NCBI GenBank assembly: GCA_020029625.1
Contig: JAIBJP010000020.1
Span: 1-18,882, forward strand
Direction of reading: 5' to 3'
DNA length: 18,882 nucleotides
From: Actinomycetota bacterium
Lineage (GTDB): Bacteria > Actinomycetota > Thermoleophilia > Gaiellales > Gaiellaceae
In this document: positions 13,147 through 18,882 of the stretch, one piece after another
Position numbering within the stretch: position 1 is the first letter of the stretch
Layout: every line of letters begins with the position of its first letter
Made by a program: the position numbers and the translations under genes
The notes under the pieces: generated by a model
Database searches by the model: none
What the model was told of the DNA's origin: nothing
What the model saw: the letters and a program-made list of their open reading frames with translations, nothing else

Positions 13147-13793
13147 GAGGGTGAGGAACCGGCTCGCGATGCGGCGAGCTTAACCGCTCGGACGAGGCCC
13201 TCCAGGTCGTGCGTCGCCGCCTCCCCGGCGATCTCGAGCCCCTGTAGCTCGGCCTCGGCGCTCGTCACGGGCCCGATGGACACGCAGGGGATGCGGGCGC
13301 CGGTCTCCGCGAGGGCCTTGGCGGCCGAGGCCGAGGCGATGACGACGAGTTCGCCATCGGGAACCGCGTCCGGGCTGAGCCGCACCGTTCTGTAGAGCGG
13401 GACGAAGTCGGCGTCGAGCTTCCGAACGAGCACGCCCCGCGCATCCTCGGCGCCGGCGAAGAGGACGCGGCCGGCGGGGCGCGGCAGCTCCTCCACGAGG
13501 CCCTCTTGCGTGGAACGACGTGCTACGAGGTCGGGCTCCACCCCGTGAGCGCGCAGGGCTTCGGCGGTGCCGGGCCCGACGACCGCCACCCGGGGAAGCG
13601 GGCCCTCGAGCCGGCGCCAGAGCTGCTCCACGCCGTGCCTGCTCGTGAGTACGAGCCAGTCGTAGTCGCCAGCCTGCACAGGCGGCCCGTCGAGCGGCTC
13701 GATACGGATCAGGGGGCACTCGACGACTTCGAAACCCTCGACGCGAAGCCGCTCGCCGAGCCGAGGGTCGGTGCCGGTGACGACGACTTTCAC
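13143..13793 (-). CDS. hemD: Uroporphyrinogen-III synthase
   Basis: A 216-aa HemD that cyclises hydroxymethylbilane to uroporphyrinogen III. Sequence conservation in this family is low; support comes from the N-terminal VVVTG, the PLIRIEPLD strand (usual form P.i.i.p), YDWLVLTSRHGVEQLW (the D-w-vi-FtS-nGV motif), VAVVGPGTAEALRAHG, VLFAGAEDARGVL, and the C-terminal VVIASASAAKAL and CVSIGPVTSAEAE. Directly follows hemC with a GTGA overlap. GTG 13793 is the start; the longer open frame upstream is antiparallel-free but overlaps hemC out of frame and is rejected. Its stop overlaps the proposed CTG start of the SAM hydrolase. Confidence 0.92.
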   Translation of the reverse strand: MKVVVTGTDPRLGERLRVEGFEVVECPLIRIEPLDGPPVQAGDYDWLVLTSRHGVEQLWRRLEGPLPRVAVVGPGTAEALRAHGVEPDLVARRSTQEGLVEELPRPAGRVLFAGAEDARGVLVRKLDADFVPLYRTVRLSPDAVPDGELVVIASASAAKALAETGARIPCVSIGPVTSAEAELQGLEIAGEAATHDLEGLVRAVKLAASRAGSSPS

Positions 13794-14620
13794 GGAACCG
13801 CGGCGAGGAGCTCGTTCGCAAGCGCCACAGGATCGTCGCCGCGGCGGCGCTCGACCCAGCTCCCATCCTCTGCAGCGATGAGGGCGGTGAGCGCCTCCCC
13901 GTCGTGGTGGGCGGCAACCGGCGCCAGGCATCCGCCGCCGATGTGGGCGACGCAAGCCCGCTCGGCGGAGACTCGGCGCCGAGTCTCCGAGTGGTCGGCG
14001 AAGGCGACCAGCTCCTCCTCCCCTTGCCTGACCTGCAGGGCAACGGCCCCTTGCCCCGCCTCCGGAACGAGCTGGTCCGCATCGAAGCGGTGGCCGATCT
14101 CGTTCGCCAGGCCCAGCCGGTCCAGGCCGGCGGCCGCCAGCACGACCGCATCCAGTCCACGCTCGCCACGCTTGCGCAGGCGCGTGTCGACGTTTCCACG
14201 CAGGGGTTCGATGGACAGCCTCGGCTCGAGGGCGAGGAGTTGCGCCTTTCTGCGCGCGGATGCCGTTCCGATCCGCATTCCAGGGCGGAGCTCGCCGGCT
14301 CCGCAAAGTGCATCGCGGGCATCTTCCCGGGCGAGGAAGGCGCCGATCGCGAGTCCATCGGTCGCGGTCGAAGTCATGTCCTTCGCGGAGTGGATTGCAA
14401 CGTCGACGCGACCCTCCAGCAAGGCCTCCTCGATCTCCTTGACGAAGACGCCGCGCGCGCCGATCTCGCCGAACGGCTTCGAACGGTCGCGGTCGCCGGT
14501 CGTGGTGATCGGGACGAGGGCGACGTCCAGCCCGGGGTTCGCTTGCCGCAGAGCCTCGGCGGCGAGCTCGGCCTGGGTGAGCGCGAGCCTACTTCCGCGG
14601 CTTCCGAGCCGGATGATCAT
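13790..14620 (-). CDS. hemC: Porphobilinogen deaminase (hydroxymethylbilane synthase)
   Basis: A 276-aa HemC that joins four porphobilinogens on a dipyrromethane cofactor. Seen: GSRGSRLALTQ (6-16), TTTGDRD (39-45), HSAKDM with catalytic D81, GTASARRKAQ (118-126), RGNVDTRLRK (141-150), PEAGQGAVALQ (186-196), and the cofactor-bearing C231 in GGGCLAP. It is somewhat short of the usual 300-310 aa, mainly at the C-terminus. The ATG at 14620 gives the standard N-terminus even though it overlaps hemA by 32 bp; AGAGGA lies just upstream within hemA. The hemA-hemC-hemD order is the common bacterial one; hemB and hemL are not in the window. Confidence 0.96.
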   Translation of the reverse strand: MIIRLGSRGSRLALTQAELAAEALRQANPGLDVALVPITTTGDRDRSKPFGEIGARGVFVKEIEEALLEGRVDVAIHSAKDMTSTATDGLAIGAFLAREDARDALCGAGELRPGMRIGTASARRKAQLLALEPRLSIEPLRGNVDTRLRKRGERGLDAVVLAAAGLDRLGLANEIGHRFDADQLVPEAGQGAVALQVRQGEEELVAFADHSETRRRVSAERACVAHIGGGCLAPVAAHHDGEALTALIAAEDGSWVERRRGDDPVALANELLAAVP

Positions 14621-15878
14621 CGTCCTCTAGGGCGAACAGGTGGCGGATCGCGTCCGCGTAGAGAACGCCGTCGGCCGCGGCAGCCGCCTCCTTCATCCGC
14701 ACCGTCGGCGGGTGGAGCAGCTTGTTGACGATCTGGGCCGTGAGCGACTCGACGGCCCGCCGCTGGCTCGGGGACAGGGACCCCAGCCGCCCCTCGGCAC
14801 GGGCGAGCTCGTCTTCGCGGATGGACTCAGCCAGAGCGCGGAGCGACGCGATCGCCGGCACGACGTCCAGGGAGAGCTGCCAATCGCGGAATCGCTCTGC
14901 TTCGTCGGCGACGATCGCCTCTGCGCGGACGGCCTCCTCCCGCCTCCCGGCCACACTCTCCTCCACGACTCGCTCGAGGTCGTCGACGTCGTACAGGTAG
15001 CAGCCTTCGATCTCGTTGACAGCCGGGTCGATATCGCGCGGCACTGCGATGTCCACGAAGAAGATGGGGCGTCCCTTGCGCGCCCGCATCGCCCGCTCCA
15101 CCTGCTCGGCGGAGAGGACGTAACCGCTCGCGCTGGTGGAAGCCACGACGACGTCCGCATTCTCGAGCTCGGCCTCGACGGCGTCCAGGCCGGCCGCGCG
15201 GCCCCCGAAGCGCCGGGCGAGGCGCTCTGCCCGCTCGACGGAACGATTCGCGACGAAGACGCTGTCCACGCCGCGCGAGATGAGGTTGACGGTGGCCAGA
15301 TCGCTCATCTTCCCCGCGCCCAGGACGAGAATCCGCCGCCCTTCGAGAGTCCCGAAGACCCGTTCGGCGAGCTCGGCTGCAGCGGAGGAAATCGACGCCG
15401 GGTTCTCACCGATCGCGGTCTCTGTACGTACCCGCCGGCCGACCCGGAGAGCCTGGCGGAAGACCCGGTGCAGGACGGGCCCTGCGGTGTCGGCCTCGCG
15501 CGCGGCCTCGTAGGCTCCACGCACCTGCCCGAGGATCTGCGCCTCCCCGGGAATCAGCGAATCGAGGCCGGCGGCCACTCGGAAGACATGCAGAGCCGCG
15601 GCCTCGTCCGTGAGCGTGTAGAGCGCGGGGGCGATCTCGCTCTCGGCGAGCCCCGCCAGGGCGGTCAGCTCTGCGAACGCGCGGGCTTGCGCCGCCTCAT
15701 CGTCGCCGTGCGCGAGGTAGAGCTCCGTGCGGTTGCACGTGGAGAGGACGACGGCTTCGGCGTCTGCACCCGCGAGCCGCTCCACCAGTTCGCGGTTCTC
15801 GGCCGCGCTCACGAAGAGCTGCTCGCGCAGCTCCACCGGCGCGCGATGGTGGGAGGTGCCGACGAGGACGAGTCTCAT
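14589..15878 (-). CDS. hemA: Glutamyl-tRNA reductase
   Basis: A 429-aa HemA that reduces Glu-tRNA(Glu) to glutamate-1-semialdehyde, the first committed step of C5-pathway tetrapyrrole synthesis. Seen: GTSHHRAPVELRE (7-19), the catalytic Cys C48 in LSTCNRTE, GLDSLIPGEAQILGQVR, FRQALRVGRRVRTETAIG, the NADPH-binding VLGAGKMSDLA, VANRS, FFVDIAVPRDIDP, YDVDDL, and the helical dimerisation domain ending in VNKLLHPPTVRMK. Full family length. ATG 15878 lies 9 nt after the HemX-type gene. This shows the organism makes haem from Glu-tRNA rather than by the glycine/succinyl-CoA route. Confidence 0.97.
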   Translation of the reverse strand: MRLVLVGTSHHRAPVELREQLFVSAAENRELVERLAGADAEAVVLSTCNRTELYLAHGDDEAAQARAFAELTALAGLAESEIAPALYTLTDEAAALHVFRVAAGLDSLIPGEAQILGQVRGAYEAAREADTAGPVLHRVFRQALRVGRRVRTETAIGENPASISSAAAELAERVFGTLEGRRILVLGAGKMSDLATVNLISRGVDSVFVANRSVERAERLARRFGGRAAGLDAVEAELENADVVVASTSASGYVLSAEQVERAMRARKGRPIFFVDIAVPRDIDPAVNEIEGCYLYDVDDLERVVEESVAGRREEAVRAEAIVADEAERFRDWQLSLDVVPAIASLRALAESIREDELARAEGRLGSLSPSQRRAVESLTAQIVNKLLHPPTVRMKEAAAAADGVLYADAIRHLFALEDDDHPARKPRK

Positions 15879-15887
15879 CGCGTCACA

Positions 15888-16673
15888 CTAAAAGTGGGAG
15901 ACGGGGACGAGGGCTGCCACGACGAAGGCGATGCCGGCCAGCGCGAGATAGGCGGTTCGTCGCCCGCGCCACCCGGCCTGGTAGCGCAGGAACAGGAAGC
16001 CCGTGTAGGCGACCCAGACCGCGAGCGCGACGGCCATCAGCGCGTCGAAGCCGCCGCCTTCGAGCGTGAGACGGACGGCGCCGACGGCGAGCCCGAGCGT
16101 GAGCGCCGGGACGGCGACAGCCACGGTGCGTGCGGTCAGGCGGTCGAGCGCCTCCTGCGAGGGAGCGCGCTGCCGGAGCAAGCCCGGCGCGTGGCGCTTC
16201 AACCGCCGTTCCTGCCAGAGATAGAGGCCGGCGAGGCCGGCGGCGAGCGTGAAGCCTGCGAACGCGGCCAGCACAAAGCCGACGTGGAAGGCAAGGAAGA
16301 CGTCGCCGAGCTCGCTGCGGCTGTGCGAGCCGGCGCCCCCGGCGGCCCATGCGACCACGAACAGCGCGACTGCGAGCGGCATGACGGCGAGACCGAGGAG
16401 CCGGAAGGGCGAGCGGCAGCCCCAGACGAGATACGTCCCCACCACGAGCCAGACGAAGAGGTTCAGCGAACCGGCCCAACTTCCCCAGGGGAAGCCCTCC
16501 GCCCGGGCGGCCTGGGCCGCCAGGAGCCCGGTCTGCGCGAGCCAGCCCAGCCGGACACCCCAGATCGCGAAGCGGGCCAGCCTACCGGGCCGAACCGAAT
16601 CGCCGAGGTAGGCGACGGCTGCCTCCACGTAGCCCGCCAGAGCCGGCCAGAACAACATCGCCGCGAGCTCCAC
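15888..16673 (-). CDS. CcsA/HemX-type cytochrome c assembly membrane protein
   Basis: A 261-aa polytopic protein with about eight hydrophobic helices and the CcmC/CcsA/HemX-family arrangement. Visible: PWGSWAGSLNLFVWLVVGTYLVW (62-84), a Trp-rich stretch before a helix; H130 in FLAFHVGFVLAAFAGFTLAAGLAGLYLWQERRLKR, the typical HV-x-AFA...GLLYLWQER signature; and a C-terminal PVSHF with H260. These proteins handle haem in or near the membrane. HemX next to hemA is a known arrangement, and ccm genes adjoin on the other side, so HemX and CcsA roles are both possible. The GTG start overlaps the ccmD stop by one base (TAGTG). Confidence 0.78.
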   Translation of the reverse strand: MELAAMLFWPALAGYVEAAVAYLGDSVRPGRLARFAIWGVRLGWLAQTGLLAAQAARAEGFPWGSWAGSLNLFVWLVVGTYLVWGCRSPFRLLGLAVMPLAVALFVVAWAAGGAGSHSRSELGDVFLAFHVGFVLAAFAGFTLAAGLAGLYLWQERRLKRHAPGLLRQRAPSQEALDRLTARTVAVAVPALTLGLAVGAVRLTLEGGGFDALMAVALAVWVAYTGFLFLRYQAGWRGRRTAYLALAGIAFVVAALVPVSHF

Positions 16674-16840
16674 TACGCCGCCCGCTTCCGCTCGTCCTCA
16701 CGCCGACGCGCGAGCTCGGCGAGCTCCGCGACCTCGCGCTCGAGGCGCCCGAGCTTGAACGCATACAGCACGACGTAGAGCAGGACGACGGCCAGCACGA
16801 CGAGGTACGCCGCGGTGACGTATTTCTCAGCAGTGCTCAC
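16673..16840 (-). CDS. ccmD: CcmD-like small membrane protein
   Basis: A 55-aa protein: a short polar N-terminus (MSTAEKYV), one membrane helix (about 8-27), then a charged, probably coiled-coil tail (EREVAELAELARRREDE). This matches CcmD, the small subunit that releases haem-loaded CcmE from the CcmABC exporter. The identity rests on size, topology and its place directly after ccmC, since CcmD sequence is poorly conserved. The GTG start at 16840 forms a GTGA overlap with ccmC; the longer open frame upstream is out of frame through ccmC and is rejected. Confidence 0.75.
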   Translation of the reverse strand: MSTAEKYVTAAYLVVLAVVLLYVVLYAFKLGRLEREVAELAELARRREDERKRAA

Positions 16841-17529
16841 TGAAGGGCTTCCCGCAACTCGCGCAGGCGCGCGTCGAGCCGCTTCCCGGTGAGCTCGTTG
16901 GCGTAGAGAGAGCCCGCCAGCGCGAGCATCCCCGCGAGGCAGACCAGGAAGGTCAGGAGCTGGCTCCCCGTCAGCCTGTTCTGGACGTCGTGGGTGAAGA
17001 CGACGGGGTGGACGAGGTCCTCGGCGAGCCGGATGGCGAGGAAGCTGATCGGAATCAGGGCCACGCCGAACAGCGTGTAGACGGCAGACATGTTCGCGCG
17101 CCGCGGTCCAGGCTCCACCGAGTAGCGCAGCATGAAGTACGCGGCGTAGAAGAGGAAGAGGACCAGGAAGAGCACCAGCTGACGCGACCCCCAGACCCAC
17201 CAGTGGCCCCAGGAGGTGCGTGCCCAGATCGACCCGGTCACCAGAGTCAGGATCCCGAAGATCACTCCCATGTGCACGGCCGTGTAGCTCTCCAGGTCGT
17301 AGCGGCGCTCGCGCGTCCAGAGCAGGCGCAAAGCCTTCCACGCAGCCCAGCCGAAGCAAGCGTAGGCGGTCAAGGCGATGGGGACGTGGAAATAGAAGAT
17401 CCGCTGCCGGAAGCCTTCGACCGGCGCGTTCGGCACCCAGTAAAAGGCCAGGGACGTTCCCGCGAGCAGCAGGCAGCCTGCGGCCGCGGCGAGAACGACG
17501 TGCTCGTTATTCCGTAACGACGTACTCAA
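16837..17529 (-). CDS. ccmC: Haem exporter protein CcmC
   Basis: A 230-aa haem-handling protein of System I cytochrome c maturation, which presents haem to CcmE. Six helices are visible. Candidate haem-ligand histidines are H48 (FYFHVP) and H174 (DLVHPV). The tryptophan-rich loop reads SWGHWWVWGSRQ (106-117), where the classical WWD motif has Asp after the last Trp; here it is Gly114. TTG 17529 is chosen: it puts the start just before the first helix and overlaps ccmB by 23 bp. The ATG at 17601 would add 24 residues with no family likeness and a 95-bp overlap. No good ribosome site is visible, so coupling to ccmB is likely. Confidence 0.88.
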   Translation of the reverse strand: MSTSLRNNEHVVLAAAAGCLLLAGTSLAFYWVPNAPVEGFRQRIFYFHVPIALTAYACFGWAAWKALRLLWTRERRYDLESYTAVHMGVIFGILTLVTGSIWARTSWGHWWVWGSRQLVLFLVLFLFYAAYFMLRYSVEPGPRRANMSAVYTLFGVALIPISFLAIRLAEDLVHPVVFTHDVQNRLTGSQLLTFLVCLAGMLALAGSLYANELTGKRLDARLRELREALQ

Positions 17530-18145
17530 AGCTCGCCCAGGACAGGATCGCAAAAACGGCGTCGTACAGACCCAGGAACGCGAGGTAGCGCCCTGGATCA
17601 TCCGTTGCCGACGCTCCCACGCCGCCGACGACGATGGGGATCACGAGCGGAAGAAAGAGGACGGGTAGCAGAAGCTCTCTGGCACGGCCGGCGGCGGCCA
17701 TCGCCGCGAGGAGGGTGCCGACTGCGGCGAGGCCGAGATCTGCCAGGGCGACGGCCGCCACGAGCTCCCACCCGACCGGCCGGAAGAAGAGTGCGTAGGC
17801 GGGGAGCGCTACCACCTCGGCCGCAACGAGGAAAGCCACCACCCCGATCACCTTCCCGAGCCAGATCGCGCTGCGGTCGCACGGAGCCAGCACGAGGCCG
17901 TCGAGAACGCGCTCCTCACGCTCGGCGACGAAGGCGCGGACGAGCCCTAGGAGCGCAGTGAAGAGGAGGGCAACCCAGAGCAGCCCGGTCTCTGCGGTCG
18001 CCGACGCCTCGGAAGGAAGCGCGAAGTGGAAGACGACGAGTGTCGAGACGACGAAGAGGAGCATGGCCGGAACCGTGTCCCGCGAGCGCAGCTCGAGGAG
18101 GAGATCCTTCCGGGCCAGCGCGAAGACGTCGCCGAGATAGGTCAT
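17507..18145 (-). CDS. ccmB: Haem exporter protein CcmB
   Basis: A 212-aa membrane subunit of the CcmAB transporter, which provides ATP-driven release of holo-CcmE. Seen: an N-terminal amphipathic region ALARKDLLLELRSRDTV (the typical RkDL..E.Rsr), about six helices, the cytoplasmic loop EREERVLDGLVLAPCDRSAIWLGK that contacts the ATPase, and LLLPVLFLPLVIPIVVGG. Length agrees with the family (about 220). The ATG at 18145 forms an ATGA overlap with the ccmA stop. Confidence 0.93.
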   Translation of the reverse strand: MTYLGDVFALARKDLLLELRSRDTVPAMLLFVVSTLVVFHFALPSEASATAETGLLWVALLFTALLGLVRAFVAEREERVLDGLVLAPCDRSAIWLGKVIGVVAFLVAAEVVALPAYALFFRPVGWELVAAVALADLGLAAVGTLLAAMAAAGRARELLLPVLFLPLVIPIVVGGVGASATDDPGRYLAFLGLYDAVFAILSWASFEYVVTE

Positions 18146-18726
18146 GCGAGCGAGAGCGCGGCCGTTGCGAGGGCCTCGACCCGCTGGGGCGCGTGAGTGG
18201 CGACAACGAACGTCCGCTCGCCCACCAGGCTGTCGAGCTCGTCGTCGAGCAGGCGCGCGCCCGCGTGGTCCAGCCCGGAATACGGCTCGTCCAGAAGGAG
18301 GAGCCGCGGGTCGTGCAGAAGGGCGCGGCAGAGTGCCAACCGCTGGGCCGTTCCGCGTGAGAGCGACGCGACCCGCTCGCGCCGCGCCTCCCAGAGCCCG
18401 AAGCGCTCGAGCAGCATCCCGATGCGCTCGCGCCGCTCCGGCACGCGGTACAGGCGTCCGTAAAGGTCGAGATTCTCGAGCGCGGTCAGCTCCCGGTACA
18501 CGAGCGGCTCGTGCGCCAGGTAGCCGATCTCGCCCCGGTCTGCCTCCACCGCCAGCTCGCCGGCCGTGGGGGCGAGCAAGCCGGCGCAGAGCGAGAGTAG
18601 CGTGGACTTGCCGGACCCGTTCGGACCGGTGACGAGCAGGAAGCCCCCGTGAGGAACCTCGAAGTCGACGTCTCGGAGCACCCTCTTCAGGCCGAAATCG
18701 CGCCCCAGTCGGCGTGCGGTGATCAC
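18142..18726 (-). CDS. ccmA: Haem exporter ATP-binding protein CcmA
   Basis: A 194-aa ABC ATPase, of CcmA length. Walker A GPNGSGKS (34-41), Q-loop region GEIGYLAHEP (66-74), signature SLSRGTAQR (121-129), Walker B RLLLLDEP (141-148), D-loop SGLD and H-loop TH (177-178). CcmA-type signatures deviate from LSGGQ in this way (LSrGtaQR), which with ccmB, ccmC and ccmD following supports the assignment. The GTG start at 18726 overlaps the upstream prenyltransferase stop as GTGA. Confidence 0.93.
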   Translation of the reverse strand: MITARRLGRDFGLKRVLRDVDFEVPHGGFLLVTGPNGSGKSTLLSLCAGLLAPTAGELAVEADRGEIGYLAHEPLVYRELTALENLDLYGRLYRVPERRERIGMLLERFGLWEARRERVASLSRGTAQRLALCRALLHDPRLLLLDEPYSGLDHAGARLLDDELDSLVGERTFVVATHAPQRVEALATAALSLA

Positions 18727-18882
18727 AGCAAAACGTCTCCGAGCACGAAGGCGAAGAAGGTGACGCTGATGACTCCGTTCATTGTGAAGAAGGCCATGTC
18801 CAGCCGCCGCCGGTCGCGCGGCGAGACGAGCGAGTGCTCGTAGAGCAGCAGGGCGGCGACCGCAGCCACCCCGATCCAGTAC
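18723..18882 (-). CDS. UbiA-family polyprenyltransferase, C-terminal fragment
   Basis: The last 52 residues of a gene whose 5' end lies beyond the right edge. They contain WIGVAAVAALLLYEHSLVSP (a helix then YEH-LVSP) and LDMAFFTMNGVISVTFFAF, the characteristic end of 4-hydroxybenzoate-type UbiA prenyltransferases (AFFt-NG-iSv-ff). The enzyme attaches an isoprenoid tail to an aromatic quinone precursor; in actinobacteria this group often serves menaquinone synthesis. The active-site Asp motifs are not in the window. The stop overlaps ccmA as GTGA, so it heads, or belongs to, the same transcript. Confidence 0.85.
   Translation of the reverse strand, partial: YWIGVAAVAALLLYEHSLVSPRDRRRLDMAFFTMNGVISVTFFAFVLGDVLL

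Noticed and set aside
13794..14306. Upstream extension of hemD to a 387-aa frame
   Set aside because: It lies out of frame inside hemC; GTG 13793 gives the normal HemD N-terminus with a 4-bp overlap.
14640..16778. 712-aa open frame on the plus strand
   Set aside because: Antisense shadow of hemA, the HemX-type gene and ccmD, a result of high GC and codon bias; low-complexity Arg/Glu/Gly-rich sequence without domains.
17530..17601. ATG 17601 as the ccmC start
   Set aside because: It adds 24 residues unlike CcmC and a 95-bp overlap with ccmB; the TTG at 17529 places the start just before the first helix.
1..18882. CRISPR array, insertion sequence, transposase, integrase or phage genes
   Set aside because: No regularly spaced repeats, terminal inverted repeats or mobile-element proteins were found; the only mobile-like trace is the tRNA 3'-end duplicate.

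Overview
The window is a gene-dense, high-GC piece of bacterial chromosome. Very high GC, frequent GTG and TTG starts, very short or negative intergenic distances, TAnnnT-type -10 boxes, an actinobacterial type of ArsR cysteine layout, and the gene content (DUF1385, short FtsH, ccm/hem cluster, UbiA-type prenyltransferase) together suggest an actinomycete, most like the Thermoleophilia (Gaiellales/Solirubrobacterales). That placement is an inference from style and content; no rRNA or other phylogenetic marker lies in the window.

Left edge (1-1428): the C-terminus of a short-chain dehydrogenase, then an ArsR-family metalloid sensor on the minus strand. It is divergent from a previously easy-to-miss 18-residue, 7-cysteine peptide ORF (644-700), which is followed by a six-helix membrane protein. 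A palindromic operator sits between them, overlapping the arsR start and the -35 box of the divergent promoter. This resembles a miniature repressor/metallothionein pair of the SmtB/SmtA kind and is the most novel element seen here.

Minus-strand run I (8272 to 1412): M20 peptidase, DUF1385 protein, nicotinate phosphoribosyltransferase, a short FtsH-like AAA+ metalloprotease, methylmalonyl-CoA epimerase, a 79-aa hypothetical protein, an ECF-like sigma factor and a shortened YchF-like P-loop protein. Genes are packed with small gaps or overlaps.

Plus-strand block (8294-10320): RarA (AAA+ ATPase acting at stalled forks) and an alpha/beta hydrolase, convergent with an arginase (11228-10329, minus). 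A tRNA-Phe(GAA) follows at 11257-11329. A 23-nt copy of its 3' end sits 57 bp downstream, directly before a small DUF167/YggU gene.

Minus-strand run II (right edge to 11729): UbiA prenyltransferase (partial), CcmA, CcmB, CcmC, CcmD, a CcsA/HemX-type protein, HemA, HemC, HemD, an S-adenosylmethionine hydroxide adenosyltransferase and a class I methyltransferase. Almost every junction is a 1-32 bp overlap. The run ends at a convincing intrinsic terminator at 11673-11715. It unites quinone prenylation, tetrapyrrole synthesis and haem delivery for cytochrome c, and so looks like a respiratory cofactor operon. The SAM hydrolase in this run has no ATG, GTG or TTG upstream of its conserved N-terminal motif; a CTG that forms a CTGA overlap with the hemD stop is the best start candidate.
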